Positions 24,185 through 35,432 of a stretch of 64,000 bases of DNA are shown here, piece after piece. The stretch comes from Austropuccinia psidii. Taxonomy: Eukaryota; Basidiomycota; Pucciniomycetes; Pucciniales; Sphaerophragmiaceae. The position numbers and the translations under genes were made by a program. The DNA is taken from contig JALGQZ010000007.1 of assembly GCA_023105745.1 (NCBI GenBank), positions 54,231,569-54,295,568 of the forward strand. Reading direction: 5' to 3'. The notes under the pieces are model-generated. The model searched no databases. It was not told where the DNA came from and saw only the letters and a program-made list of their open reading frames with translations. Each line of letters starts with the position of its first letter. Position 1 is the first letter of the stretch.

Positions 24185-25017
24185 TTGAATCAATTCAGAA
24201 GAAATTATCGCAAGATTCTCAGTACAGAAGTATTCTTCAAGAATTGAGTAAAGGTATATTTGTCCAAGATTACTCTCTTGATTCCTCTTCCCAACTTCTC
24301 CTTTTCAAAGATTGGGTGGTGGCTCCAAATGACCCCACAATTCAACTCAGCATACTTCAAAAAAGGCATGACTCTCCTCTAGCTGGACACCCTGGCCAAG
24401 AGAAGACTCTCAAACTTGTCAAGCGGGATTTTCACTGGTCTGGAATGACTCAATTTATCAAGGATTATGTTTCATCTTTTCAACAGTGTTCAAGAAACAA
24501 AAGTTATCATCACAAGAAGTTTGGACTCCTCAAACCTCTTTCAATTCCAAATGGTCCTTGGATTTGTCTTTCAATGGATTTCATCACTCAATTGCCACTG
24601 TCCAATTCTTTTGACTCAATCCTTGTCATAGTGGAAAGAGTCTCAAAAATGTCAGTTTTCATTCCAACAATGTCTTCAATAACTTCACTGTATTTGGCTC
24701 ATTTATTCATCAAGAATATTTTCTCAAAGCATGGCCTTCCTTCAAGCATTGTTAGTGATAGATGTTCTCTTTTTTTTTCCTCCTTTTGGACCAATCTTTG
24801 TAAGCAGCTCAAGATTTCAAGAGATATGTCAACTGCTTACCATCCAAAAACTGATGGACAGACAGAGAGGGTAAACAAGATACTAGAACAATACCCTTGT
24901 ATGTATGTCAATTATCATCAAGATGATTGGAACACCTGGCTCCCTCTTGCTGAATTTTCCTACAATAACTCTGACCACTCTTCAATAAAAAAATCACCTT
25001 TTTTCACTTTTGATTGA
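24181..25017 (+). pseudogene. Element B integrase
   Basis: This 278-aa open frame covers the zinc-binding region (HDSPLAGHPG, then FQQCSRNK) and the catalytic core. Core acidic residues are visible in SMDFI, VSDRC and DGQTERVN. In the zinc region the first Cys of the expected C-x2-C is Phe (SSFQQC). The frame overlaps the RNase H segment by four bases and ends in a stop after FFTFD, where the family normally continues. Confidence 0.85.
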
Positions 25018-25049
25018 AGAGATCCTCATTTTGACTCAGCTCAAATTAC

Positions 25050-25640
25050 TCAAGATACTCCTGCTAGAAAGCTAACAACAAAAATCCAATCAGTACGGCA
25101 AGATTTCAAGAGAGAACTTGAAGTTGCCATAAACAGCTTTAAGAGGTATGCAGATAAAAGTAGAGAAAGTCCACCTGCTTTCAATCCTGGTGACATGGTA
25201 TGGCTTTCTTCCAAGAATATTAAATCAACTAGACCCACCAAGAAACTGGCTGAAAGATGGTTGGGTCCTTTTCCAATCTTTAACAAAGTCAATACTCATG
25301 CTTACCACCTCAAGCTTCAATCCCAATAGAAATCCATCCACCCAGATTTTCACATTTCCCTCCTTGAACCAGTCAATACATCAACAATCTCAAATTGGCA
25401 TCAAGAGCCTCCTCCTCCAATCATCATTGAAGAAGAAGAGGAATGGGAAGGCCCTCAAATTCCATATTCCAAGATCAAAAGGGGAAAATTATGGTATTTT
25501 GTGGAATGGAAAGGTTTCAGTAAAGAACCAGAAAGATCCACTTGGTAATCAACCAAAAACCTCAATACTTTCCCTGAACTTATCAATGATGTTCATTCTT
25601 TATATCTTGACAAGCCAGGACCCAATTCTTCAAGAGCTTG
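25050..25640 (+). pseudogene. Element B integrase C-terminus and chromodomain
   Basis: Plus-strand fragments include FKRYADKSRESPPAFNPGDMVW (25130-25200, the GDMVWL motif) and a chromodomain KLWYFVEWKGFS (about 25490-25530). That is followed by a stop inside the aromatic cage segment (STW then TAA) and SLYLDKPGP. Chromodomains of this class steer integration to marked chromatin. The reading is broken by several stops. Confidence 0.75.
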
Positions 25641-25650
25641 ATTATTTTAT

Positions 25651-26368
25651 GGTGCTTGGTGGGGAGAGGAATTACCAAAAGTAAGTCCTACTCCTGGTAT
25701 GAACCTTTAGAGGTACTCTACCCCTCTTGTTGTAACCATCACCTTGGCCACTCTGTGAGCACTTGTCAATTTTCTGGACACAGGACTCTTGCCAAGCTTG
25801 CAACCCCAAGTCCAATCCTTATGGCCATTTTCACTTGGGCAACTGGACCATTCACTATTCATTTCACTTTCCAAGTCTTTCCATTTCCAATTCATTCTTT
25901 CAGTAAATTGTTTTTATTTTATGGCACTGGTGAGAGTGGTAACTACCAAAAGTAAGTTCCTCTCCAGGTGTGCACTTCCCAGAGGGGTCTACAATTTTTC
26001 AAAACATCACCTTGGAAGCTCTGTGAGCACCTGGAATCAAATTGTGTTTTCCAAGTCCTTGGCCAATTCAAATCAGCTGTCAACTTCTGTGATGAAGATT
26101 GGGATCCCCCTGAATATTTCTTTTCTCTTTACTTTTTTTCTTATTTTTATTATTTTCTTTTATCTTTCTTTCTTTATACTTTCCAAAGCCAAATGTCAAA
26201 ATAAGACCAAATTATCCTCACATCATATCACAACCTCTTACCAGTAATAAAATTTTTTTTCAAGATTCAATACCTTTGGATTGCCTTGGTCCAATCCTCC
26301 TCAAAAGCCTCAACAGGCTTCTACCTTGGTTTGGTGCTCAGGAGCTCACCATTCAAGGTGGGGGGTAC
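25651..26368 (+). repeat. Element B 3' non-coding tail with a diverged tandem duplication
   Basis: Two related segments start at 25651 and 25923, about 272 bp apart. They share TACCAAAAGTAAGT, CATCACCTTGG and CTCTGTGAGCAC blocks. A purine-rich tract (AAGGTGGGGGGT, 26355-26366) lies directly before the 3' LTR and is the likely plus-strand primer. Confidence 0.7.
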
Positions 26369-27947
26369 TGTCACAACCATGTGTAATTACCCCCCCCCAA
26401 TGGGTGTTTATGGCAGTTCTAGCCTGAACCCAATCTATGGAAAATGGGCCATGTCATATTTTTTAGGGCCATATCACCCTTCTTCTTGCCATTCATTGCC
26501 TCAGGCCATATTCTGCTATCATTGGCCTTTTTGGCCAATTCTCCACCTCACCAACCCCCAGGCCAATACCCTTGTTTTGGGCCTTGGGGGTTCATTTTGT
26601 CTTCCAGGGGCCTCTTGCCCCTCTAGCCATTACCAGGCATTTTGGCCCAACCCTCTTGATCAGGGGGCTTATGGCCTAAATTGCCCAAAAAGGCCATTTA
26701 GGCCCTCTATGGCCTCTATGGCCTGTGGGCCATAATCCACGGCCCATGGTCTGTGGGACCCTTAGGCCCCTTTTGACCTAAGTTCAAGGGGGCAGTCCAC
26801 AAGCCCCCAAGGCCAGGTGGGTTTCAAACCACAAGTGGGCCCACCTGAGCCAATTTTGGTCCCAAGTCTCAACAATCCCAAAATGGCCAAAAACCACATT
26901 TTGGCCACTTTCAACCCAAGGCCTCTGGAACTACCAGAGGCCACAAGCTCATGTCCAGAAAGCCTTCCCCTCAATTCAGGGGACAACCTCTCCTTCATCA
27001 ATGTACCCCATACCAAAGGATCCAGGTGTGGTGCATGTATGGTATAATATACCATTATGCACCATTTTTGCTCAGCAATCCAATTATGATATTTTCAGGA
27101 CCCAACTATGTATTTCAAATTTAATTTCCCAAATCCATAACCCATTTTGAAGCAAGATTTTTCAGTCATTAAGTCTTGCAATCACTGGCGGCTACCAGAA
27201 GACCATTCAAGGACCCCAACCACCTGGCCCTGCAGGATTTGGGTTTTTATTTCTTTTAATTATTATTCAAGGGTAATTTCAAGAGTTTATAAATTATTCA
27301 ATCAGTTTTCAAGGCATCAACTACTTCAGTATTCCTTGGACAGCTCAATTGGTCCATACAGGCTGTATTCAAGCAACTTGTATGGCCTTGGCCCTTTTGA
27401 GCCAGCTCATATTCCACTGTGGGAATCCCATCACACAGTTAAATTCTCAGGATGGCCATATCTTTATTGACCCAAAACATTCAATACAGCTGTGTTATCA
27501 ACTTTCCAGGATCAGTCTTCAACTTTCCACATATACTGGCCACCTTTTCTTCCCTGGGGACTTTTTCCCCAGTTAATTAATAGATTGGATTTATTTTTAT
27601 CCTTATTTTCTTTTCATTTATTAAAGTAAATAATTATAATCTTAAGCCAGTCATTTGCACCTTTTCTTCTTTGCCTGTCAGTGGATATTGGTGGTCATAT
27701 CCTTTACTAATTCCATTGTTCTTTCTGGCAGGTTTTACAGTTAATTGAGGATTCATTTGGTTGGCTCTTTGGCTTTTGGCCATTGGCTTCCTTCTTCTTT
27801 TATCTTTGGCATATTTGTCCTTACTCTTATTCTTCTTTAAAGAGATATAATCCTTGTTATTTCTTTACTCTTTTGGAGCCCTCAAAGTGATCTGTTGATT
27901 CCTGAGTGCCAGGCCACTCTTGTCTTTCAACAAGAGCCTCTGTGACA
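26369..27947 (+). repeat. 3' LTR of element B
   Basis: It begins TGTCACAACC and ends CTCTGTGACA, so the outermost seven bases TGTCACA and TGTGACA are inverted repeats. It is 1579 bp against 1527 bp for the 5' copy. By eye it differs at many positions, so B is not a recent insertion. Confidence 0.88.
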
Positions 27948-27952
27948 AATTG

Positions 27953-28140
27953 GTAATTAAGAATTGAAGATTGATATCCAATATGGGCTTATCAAACCTG
28001 TATGTACAAATACAGATATTTTGAGTGTCATAAAAATTTGTAACACTATTTTTAGTATATATGTAACATGGTATTTCTCACAATACCATTATTTTGGTAT
28101 TAAAATGGAAAAAAACAAAAAAACTCACAATTTCTTTATG
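27953..28140 (-). repeat. Right LTR of element A, second piece
   Basis: It carries on the LTR after element B with GATATCCAATAT..GTAACATGG..TTTCTCACA. This corresponds to 5633-5800 in the solo LTR. It ends in TTCTTTATG, duplicated on the far side of the MULE. Confidence 0.85.
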
Positions 28141-28147
28141 GGGTATT

Positions 28148-28280
28148 GGTAAAAACACATAAGCAAATTGGTAAAAACACGTAAGAGCTTACGTGTTTTT
28201 ACTAAAAACTTACGTGTTTTGGCCATAAATTGGTAAAAGCATGTAACCTTTTAGTAAAAACACGTAAGGGGTGCCCTGGG
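28148..28280. repeat. Left subterminal motif array of the MULE
   Basis: Six copies of a motif close to GGTAAAAACACGTAAG lie in both orientations within about 130 bp. Two of them face each other around 28171-28207. They are likely transposase-binding sites (inference). Confidence 0.75.
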
Positions 28281-29512
28281 CCCATTTTTAATTAAAAATG
28301 AAACACAACAATGCCTGTATTGGGCCAAAACATGCCCAAAAGAGGTTTTTTCCCCACAAAACCTCTCTAACTCCAAATTGTTTCAGATTTTTTTGTCATT
28401 TTTCACACCTTTTTTCACCTCTTTTTCACACTTCGAAAGGTTCTTACCCCATTCCAAATCCCCAAATCCCCCCTTTTTTTCACTTTTACACATATTTTTC
28501 ATTCAAAAATGCTCCAACCCCCCACTGAAGGTGAATTTCAGACCCTTGAGCTTCTTTGGCAACATGTGCATAATATTGCCAGGGCTCAGGGGTATGCTGT
28601 GTCCACCTTGAGGTCCAATATGACCCACAACCAAATTGAAATATGTTGTGATAGGTCTGGCACCCCAAATCCCAACAAAAGCCCCTCCAAAACAGTCACC
28701 TCAAGAAAGCTTGACTGTCCTTTTAGACTTTATGCCAGGAAATATGCCAAGAGCACCACTTGGACTCTTAAAGTCAAAAATCCTGAACATAGCCATGATG
28801 CCACTGAAAATATCATGGCACATCCTGCTTTCAGGAAATTCAATGAGCAAGAAACATCCCAAATTGCTCAAATGTCTGAATCACTGCTCATGCCAAGGCA
28901 AATTCAGGCCCAATTATGCAGCCAGAGGGAGTCTGACAGGCCTGTAATCCTTCAAGACATTTATAACCAAGTCAAGAAAATAAAGAAAGACAAACTGCAA
29001 GGCAGAAGGCCCATTGATGCTCTTATTGACACTCTCAAAGAAGAAAATTTTGTTTGGTCCTCTGCAAGAGATTCTGAGGGACACATTACCTCCTTGTTTT
29101 TTACTCACCCCCTGGCCATAAAACTTCTTCATGGCTTTCCTCGTGTCATTCTTATGGATTGTACTTATAAAACCAATAAGTACAAAATGCCTCTTTTTCA
29201 TATTGTTGGATTCAGCTCAACAAATAAGACCTTTTCTGGGGCTTTTTGTTTGATGAAGAATGAAAATGAAACTTCATATAATTGGGCCTTAAATCAATAC
29301 ATTGAAAAGGTCCTCAACAACACCAATCTTGTCCCCCCCCAGTTATTGTTATTGACAGGGATCTGGCCTTGAAAAACTCTATTAAGAAGCTCTTCCCAGA
29401 CTCCAAAGTCATGCTATGCATTTGGCACATCAACAAGGATGTATCTGCTCATTGCATGAAGAAAATTGGTCATGGAACTGATTTTGAAAATTTTATGGGC
29501 CTTTGGAATCAA

Positions 29513-29599
29513 GTAATATACTTCTTCATTTTATTTCATGTTATTTCACTTTTTTTCTTATTATTGTCTTTATTAATGACTTTGGGATTCTTTTCTCAG
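29513..29599 (+). other. Intron 1 of the MULE gene
   Basis: The donor is GTAATA after MGLWNQ and the acceptor is TTCTCAG. It is T-rich, 87 bp, and in phase, so the frame reads through it. Confidence 0.75.
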
Positions 29600-30151
29600 C
29601 TTATGTATTCACCCACTGAAAAGTCTTTCAAAGACAACTGGAAGAAGCTTCAAAATCAAGTTAAAAATGCTGAGGTCTTGCAGTATTTGGAAAATACTTG
29701 GCTTCCTCTAAAGGAGTATTATGTGCCAGCCTGGACAAACCACCATTGCCACCTGGGTGTGGGCTCCACCTCCAGAGTTGAAGGTGCCCATGCCATGGTT
29801 AAACTTTGGCTACAAAAGTCCACTGGTACTCTCCTGGAGGTAGTCAGGGCACTCCACATGGCATTCAGAAAACAATTTATTGAAATTATTAACAGAATCT
29901 CCAAAGAAATGATTGTCCATGTCAAGAGTTTTCCTCCACACATCTGTGCCCTCAATGGCAAGGTGTCTCATTATGCTCTTCAGATTGCCTTTGAAAATTT
30001 CAAAACAAAATTTCCTCCAAATGAAAAATGCACCAACAAATACAACAATTATAAAGGCATTCCTTGCAAGCATAAGACCCAAAAGGCATTTGCCAAGCGC
30101 CAAAGGCTTGAATTATCAGACTTCCATCCTCAGTGGCATTTGAATTTGCCT

Positions 30152-30222
30152 GTGAGGGTTTTTTATTTTCTTCTTATTATTTTTTTCTTATTAACTGATT
30201 TTACTTGTCATATTCTTCTCAG
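30152..30222 (+). other. Intron 2 of the MULE gene
   Basis: The donor is GTGAGG and the acceptor TTCTCAG. Splicing joins HLNLP to TGFQGDDQSVEKE and links the transposase frame to the AT-hook exon. Confidence 0.8.
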
Positions 30223-30864
30223 ACTGGTTTTCAAGGTGATGATCAAAGTGTTGAAAAAGAAAGAAAGAATGAAGCCAAGAAAATATTTGAAGACATTGGG
30301 GAAGACCTGTTTCAAAGACCAATGGCAGAAATCACCCCAATACTCCAACATTTTCAAGATGTTTTGACTGGAAAAGTCCCATTTGATCAAATTCCCAAGA
30401 GTCAAGAGGATGATCAATATTATGAAGACCCTCTAGAATGCAAGAATATCTGTGGAAGACCCCAAGGAGCCAAGAATAAAAACAAAAGAGAACCTTCAAG
30501 ATTTGAAATCATTGAGAGTCAAACCAAGAGAAGAGGAAGACCCCCATCAAAAGTGACCAGCACAACAACTTCCAGATCCCAGTCAAATGTCCCCTCTCCA
30601 ATTATGGAAGTGGACTCATCTGAAGATTCTGAGGACTCATTGTCTAAATCCATCAGTTCATCAGATTCACTACCCTCAGCAACTGAATTAAATAAATCAG
30701 AAGAAACCCTTAGAAGGTCCAGAAGATTGGCAATTGGAAGCAAAACATCACAAAGAAAATCACACAAGCCTGCCACCAGTTTGAATATCTATGATGCAAT
30801 TGACCTGACCTGTGAGCATTGTCAAAGCAACTATCACACAAGTGATGAATGCTCCAAGCTGTTT

Positions 30865-30943
30865 GTGAGTTTCTGATTCTTTTTAATGTAATTTTATGTT
30901 GTTTATTTTGATATTTATTCATTTTTTGAACTTATGTTATCAG
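30865..30943 (+). other. Intron 3 of the MULE gene
   Basis: The donor is GTGAGT and the acceptor TTATCAG. Splicing joins SKLF to ITGSEDLPKF and places the OTU domain in one protein with the transposase. Confidence 0.8.
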
Positions 30944-31568
30944 ATAACTGGCTCAGAAGACTTGCCCAAGTTTATATTGAAATACACCTTCAAGGCCATC
31001 AATGTCCAGGGTGATGGAAACTGTGGCTATAGAACAGTATCCCACTTCATTTACAAGACTCAAGATCAATGGGCTGATGTCAGAGGTGACTTGGCTGAAG
31101 AAATTCACCAAAATCAAGACCTTTATGAAGCCATGAACACCTTAATTCCCTCAGTATCCTCTTATTTGGAAAGAATTGAATGGTATGAAGATGTTGGCCA
31201 GGCTCCAAAAAGCAAGTGGATGTCCATGCCTGACATGGGGGATCCAATTGCAAATAAGTATAAAAGACCAGTTTTCTTTTATTCCACAGCCCAATCTTTT
31301 TCCTTTTTCCCTTATTTCTGTCCTCCAAATGATAATCCCCCCATTTTCATCTGCTTCTTGAATAGTTGTGCTCATTTTGTTCCATTGGACATCATCATTT
31401 CTAAAGTTTATCCAGTCCCCCCCCATTACTGTGAACTGGGAGATTCATGCCCAAAAACAAGCCCTGGGGTGGGCTGATAAATTTAAGAAACACAGAATGT
31501 TGTATTTGTCCAATCTTCCTCCCCCCTCTCAGAAAAAACCCACTATTTTGGAGGTTGATTCTGATTGA

Positions 31569-32228
31569 ATGATTTTTGTATATACAATTTATGCAAATTA
31601 TCCCCCTCCTCAGTCATTTTTATTGCTTAAATCCCACCTCAGTCTCCTTTTTTATCAAACATGTGGAACTTTTGTACTTGAAAATAGTCATATTACACAC
31701 AAGAAAAAAAACAGTTAAAAAAAACACCCATTGCGCCTTCACTTGTGGTCCCACCCAAAGAATTTTCCCAATTCATGAGCTTCTGGTTTCTTATTGTCCA
31801 GATTGAACCCTTTAATTTAAAAAAAAAATGAAGGAAATTCATAAGTGGGAAGTTATTAAATTCACTTTTTAAAAATAGGCATATTACAATGACGGGAAAA
31901 AACATTTGAAAAAAAAACTCTTTTTGCACCTTCACTTGTCCCACCCAAAAAAATTCCCAAAATTATGGGATTCTGGTTCTTTATTCTTCACATTGAACCC
32001 TTTATTTTAAAAAAAAAATCAAGCAAATTCATAAGTGGGAAGATTTTAAATGAATTTTTGAAAAAAATATGCCATTTTGGCATATTGGCCAAATTTGTGA
32101 AATTTGACAAAAAAAAAATTTGAAAAAATTTGTGCTTATTGACATGCCAAGTCGGGAAAAATATGGCAAAAAAAAATTAAAAAAAACCTCAAAACTGAGC
32201 CTGAGGAATTTTTTTTGAAAATGAAGGT
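31569..32228 (+). repeat. MULE 3' non-coding region with a ~190-bp tandem duplication
   Basis: Copies at about 31681-31870 and 31871-32041 share CATATTACA, CTTCACTTGT..CCCACCCAAA, ATTGAACCCTTTA and TTCATAAGTGGGAAG, in the same order, 190 bp apart. They are clearly diverged. The rest (32042-32228) is A/T-rich with palindromic GCCAAATTTG-type words. No gene is visible. Confidence 0.75.
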
Positions 32229-32312
32229 CACTTACGTGTTTTTACCAGAAACTTACGTGTTTTTACCATAAATTGGTAAAAACATGTAGCTTACATGTGT
32301 TTACCAACACCC
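32229..32312. repeat. Right subterminal motif array and terminal repeat of the MULE
   Basis: Four copies of the 16-bp motif are present (two exact CTTACGTGTTTTTACC, one diverged direct, one terminal inverted). The last bases TTACCAACACCC are the inverted terminus matching 28141. Confidence 0.8.
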
Positions 32313-32321
32313 TTCTTTATG

Positions 32322-32609
32322 TGGTACTGAGGATGAGGTGTTAAAGTATTTTCCCTATTATTAGTTCATAGAGTTTATTTAAACATAATTATCCTAGTTA
32401 GCTACACTAGGTAGATCTTTGTGTAGAATCCAAATCTAGCCTTGAATCCATTGATCTACTTGCTCACAAAGAAGGTATTCATATTTTTCTATTTGAAAAA
32501 TGATGAATTCTGGATATAGGCATTAATTATGGTTTATTTATATTTCAGAAGATACTTTGATATTAATTGTGGCCTATGCAGGTATGTAAAATACACCTTG
32601 AGGCTCACA
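32322..32609 (-). repeat. Right LTR of element A, last piece
   Basis: It resumes after the MULE and runs to GAGGCTCACA. This matches the LTR ends at 3061 (CAAGGCTGACA) and 6087 (CAAGGCTTACA). The bases after it are CAAGC. Confidence 0.85.
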
Positions 32610-33377
32610 CAAGCATTATGCAGTTTATTCTAAATTAACATTGCAATACATAAGAATAATGAGGTCAATCTATACTAAACTAGGTTGGTGTGATTTGATC
32701 TCACATAGTTGATGGTGATGCAATAAGGCAAGTGGTTCCTATTCTCAGTAAAAAGGAATATTGATGATAAATTCATGACTTCATTATAAGTATTTCCTCT
32801 TTTTCTTTTCTTTTCTTATTTCTTCAGATCTATTAAATTCAAATTCAATATATAGAAGGTGTTAACTAATACATGATCACTTTTCAATAATTGATTCATT
32901 GTCTTACTAATGAAAATGAATTTTCAGGATTCATATTTGAACAATTAACCTTCTTTTGTACCCATAAATCTCTTATCAAATTATCATTTTTAAATTAATA
33001 TCTTTAGATCAAAAATGTATCCATATATTAAAGGTAGATATTTACATTAACCCATATATTAGAGGTTCAGAATTTACTGTTTTGAAATATTTATTAGACT
33101 TTTACTTATACAATAATGAGCTTTTTAATTTTCTTAATCATTATTTGTGGCTCATAAGTACAATTGCTGGGTCAATATTCTCATATCAGGAATTACATAT
33201 TTAAATTATTAGCTTTCCTATCATGATTCCAATCCTCAATTATTATTATTATTATTATTATTATTATTTATTATTTATTATTTTTATCCTTTTCCCAGCT
33301 TTATTTTCCTGAAAAATGCTTAACTCTAAGTTAAGTAATAAATTGGGTATGTCGCTTCATTCATTTCTGTTGCTACT
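32610..33377. other. AT-rich spacer with a TTA microsatellite
   Basis: No gene is visible. 33240-33285 is a trinucleotide run of about nine TTA/ATT units followed by TTTA units. GGAGC at 33378-33382 is the target duplication of element D. Confidence 0.7.
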
Positions 33378-33382
33378 GGAGC

Positions 33383-35199
33383 TGTGAGCCTTAGAGGTAA
33401 TTTCATATACCCAAAAGACCACAAATACAAAATTAACATATAAATATAAATAAAATAGATTTATTTATATTATTAAAATCAAAATCAAAATATAAGTATA
33501 AAATTATATTCAAAATTAAAAAATTCAATTACAATTTAAAAATAAAATTACATTAAATTTTGAAATTGTAAAATTACATTTATACTTGAAAAAATTAAGT
33601 AAAAATGAATTTTTAACAAAATTGTAAAAAAATAAATAAATTTGGAAAAAAGTTAAATAAAGATTATTATAGCTTTTTATCTAATAAATAAACATATAAA
33701 AATTATTTCACCATTTGGTTCCTCATAAAAAAGCAGGTGGGGTCACCTCTGAGTGAAAATTTTGTAGCTCAACTCTAAATAAGCTTAAATTAAGTTTTTA
33801 GCATTTTCTGTATTAAAATTGAAAATCCTCAAAACTTTAATTTAATTCACATCACATGTAGTGTTAATCACCAAAATTTGTGTTAAAATTGAGGTGTTGT
33901 GTATATTTTAGAAGTTATGAGGAATTAAAGTATTTTCAATTGAATTCAATTGAAATGTCAAAATGTGCGCCTGTATTACATAAGTGAGCTTTGATTTACA
34001 TATGAGGTATCAATTTTTACTGTATTGAACTGTACAACTCAATTGAATTACATATGAAAATTATAAGTATAATACATGATGAGGAATTAAAGGAAAAATA
34101 AATTGGAAAGATTAAATTTGGGGGGGGAAGGAGCTCCAGCTCTAAGGGGGAGCTAGACCCCCAAAATCCTTTCTGACAGGCATGTGGTGTCAAAATTCAC
34201 ACAAAAGTTCATCACTTTTGGCCTGGAATTGAGCTACAGGGTCTGTGGACTCAATTGATGATGAGGTTTTGATACCAACTGGGGTAGTTTTAGCTGTTGC
34301 CAAGAGGGTAAAACTACCCTTAAGATAAAACAATCATAGTAAAAACAGTTTAAACTGGTTTCTACGTCTCTTACACACATTCTGACGTGTTTCGAAGGCT
34401 CTAGACCAGGTATTGCTATAGTAATGGCTTATTTAAGGGTCTAAAATGGCTTAAACCAGCCCTTTTTTGGTCTAAACCAGGGTTCAATGATGCCATAATT
34501 GGCTTTTCTGTTGTCAGACTTTTTTTCACGACTGACAAGAGTAAATTTTACTTTTGGAGTAAGAAAATTGATGGCTATAAAATAATGTCTTCTTTGCCCC
34601 ACTTTTCTTTTGATGTTAGAATCTTTTCCTTTTATAATTAGTTTAAACACTGTTAAACCAATCAATAAAAGATTCAAACCACCTTTTTTAAATCATTTTA
34701 AACCTTTTAACCACGTTAAAAAATCATTATAATCATTGTTTGTAATTCTTATAATCATTTTTACCCCTGAACCACCCCAAAAGTGAATTAAAGCATCTTT
34801 CATCACTGTTAACTTTGTCACTTTGTTTCCAAATTCACTCTGCTCACTTTTGGGTGTGTTTTCTCTTTAATATTCTTTTTAAAGACCTTGTTCTTTAACT
34901 AATTTCTTGCAGCTCTTTGCTCAATTAATTCCAATTGAAATTGCTCTTGAAGAAATTTCTTTTGTAGCCTTAAATATCTCTTGTAGAGTATTTCTGGATA
35001 AATTTTTATTGTTGGTAAAACAATAAATCTTTGTGGTATTATTTTTTTATACTAATAAATTTATAAAAAATAAAATTGGCATGTTTTCTCTTAAAAATAA
35101 TATTTCTTACCATTTTTAATTGATTATTACCTTATACAAATTTTGAGGACAGGAAAAGTACTTGATTTTTTAATCAAAGTTTCATATCCACACCTTACA
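33383..35199 (+). repeat. 5' LTR of element D
   Basis: It begins TGTGAGCCTTAGAGG and ends CACACCTTACA; it is 1817 bp. It matches the 3' copy nearly base for base. It would hold the promoter and the RNA start; a TATAA word is present but I could not fix the start site. Confidence 0.93.
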
Positions 35200-35202
35200 T
35201 TT

Positions 35203-35220
35203 TGGGGCCCAGCCATGATA
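35203..35220 (+). other. Primer-binding site of element D
   Basis: TGGGGCCCAGCCATGATA starts three bases after the LTR and begins with the TGG that pairs with a tRNA CCA end. The matching tRNA was not identified. Confidence 0.75.
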
Positions 35221-35432
35221 TTTTACCTGTGAAATATTTTTTTACTCTTTTCAAATCTTTTTTTCTTATATTGGAAAATTTAAAAACATATAAAAAATAC
35301 TTATAATTCAAAAAACCCATAAAACATAATTTTTTCATAATATAAGTGAGGCTTATATTTTTATTTCTTTTTTTGAAATAACTTTTTTTACTTAAGTAAT
35401 TGGCTTTTCCATTAATTTTAGTGTCTTACAAC

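Larger units (their letters stand above)
18370..27947 (+). mobile_element. Ty3/gypsy element B with both LTRs, inserted in element A's LTR
   Basis: This is a 9578-bp element with LTRs at 18370-19896 and 26369-27947. The flanking 5-mers AAATG (18365-18369) and AATTG (27948-27952) match at four of five bases, as an aged target duplication. Internal genes run plus-strand in the order gag, protease, RT, RNase H, integrase, chromodomain. All genes carry frameshifts and stops. No convincing primer-binding site follows the 5' LTR. Confidence 0.88.
28509..31475 (+). pseudogene. MULE transposase with AT-hooks, CCHC knuckle and OTU protease (four exons)
   Basis: It starts at ATG 28509. The N-terminal FAR1/WRKY-GCM1-like zinc region reads DCPFRLYARKYAKSTTWTLKV, NPEHSHD. 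The MULE core follows: ILMDCTYKTNKYKMPLFHIVG (first Asp), VIDRDLAL (second Asp, in the +1 frame), CIWHINKDV, STSRVEGAH (candidate Glu). GT..AG introns are 29513-29599, 30152-30222 and 30865-30943. Exon 3 holds AT-hooks (CGRPQGAKNKN, KRRGRPPSK), an acidic serine-rich stretch and a CCHC knuckle (CEHCQSNYHTSDEC). Exon 4 is an OTU cysteine protease with DGNCGYRTVS (Cys) and CAHFVPLDI (His). Two frameshifts occur, both in C8 runs (29333-29340 and near 31417-31424). After the second, another frame stays open to 31568 (NWEIHAQKQALGWADKF). Transposition occurs in the nucleus; OTU domains cut ubiquitin-type bonds. Confidence 0.85.
28141..32312 (+). mobile_element. MULE (Mutator-like) DNA transposon with a transposase-OTU gene
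   Basis: This 4172-bp element is flanked by an exact 9-bp duplication TTCTTTATG (28132-28140, 32313-32321), the Mutator hallmark. Its ends are imperfect inverted repeats (GGGTATTGGTAAA.. against the complement of the right end, GGGTGTTGGTAAA..). Both ends contain several copies of a 16-bp motif. The single gene runs plus-strand. The empty site is visible in the left LTR near 2778-2785 (GTTCTTTAATG). Confidence 0.93.
1271..32609 (-). mobile_element. Nested Ty3/gypsy chromovirus-like element A, interrupted by four insertions
   Basis: Read on the minus strand, the order is 5' LTR (32609 to 16968, itself split), primer-binding site, gag, protease, RT, RNase H, integrase, chromodomain, 3' LTR (3061 to ~1271). 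Removing the solo LTR, the Harbinger element, gypsy B and the MULE leaves an internal region of about 5.9 kb. The related element D has 6.4 kb. The reassembled right LTR is 1878 bp, close to the 1909 bp solo LTR. All coding parts have stops and frameshifts, so this is a fossil. The outer target duplication cannot be verified because the left end is damaged. Confidence 0.8.

Noticed and set aside
33240..33285. TTA trinucleotide run as a functional element
   Set aside because: An ordinary microsatellite in AT-rich DNA; listed only as part of the spacer.
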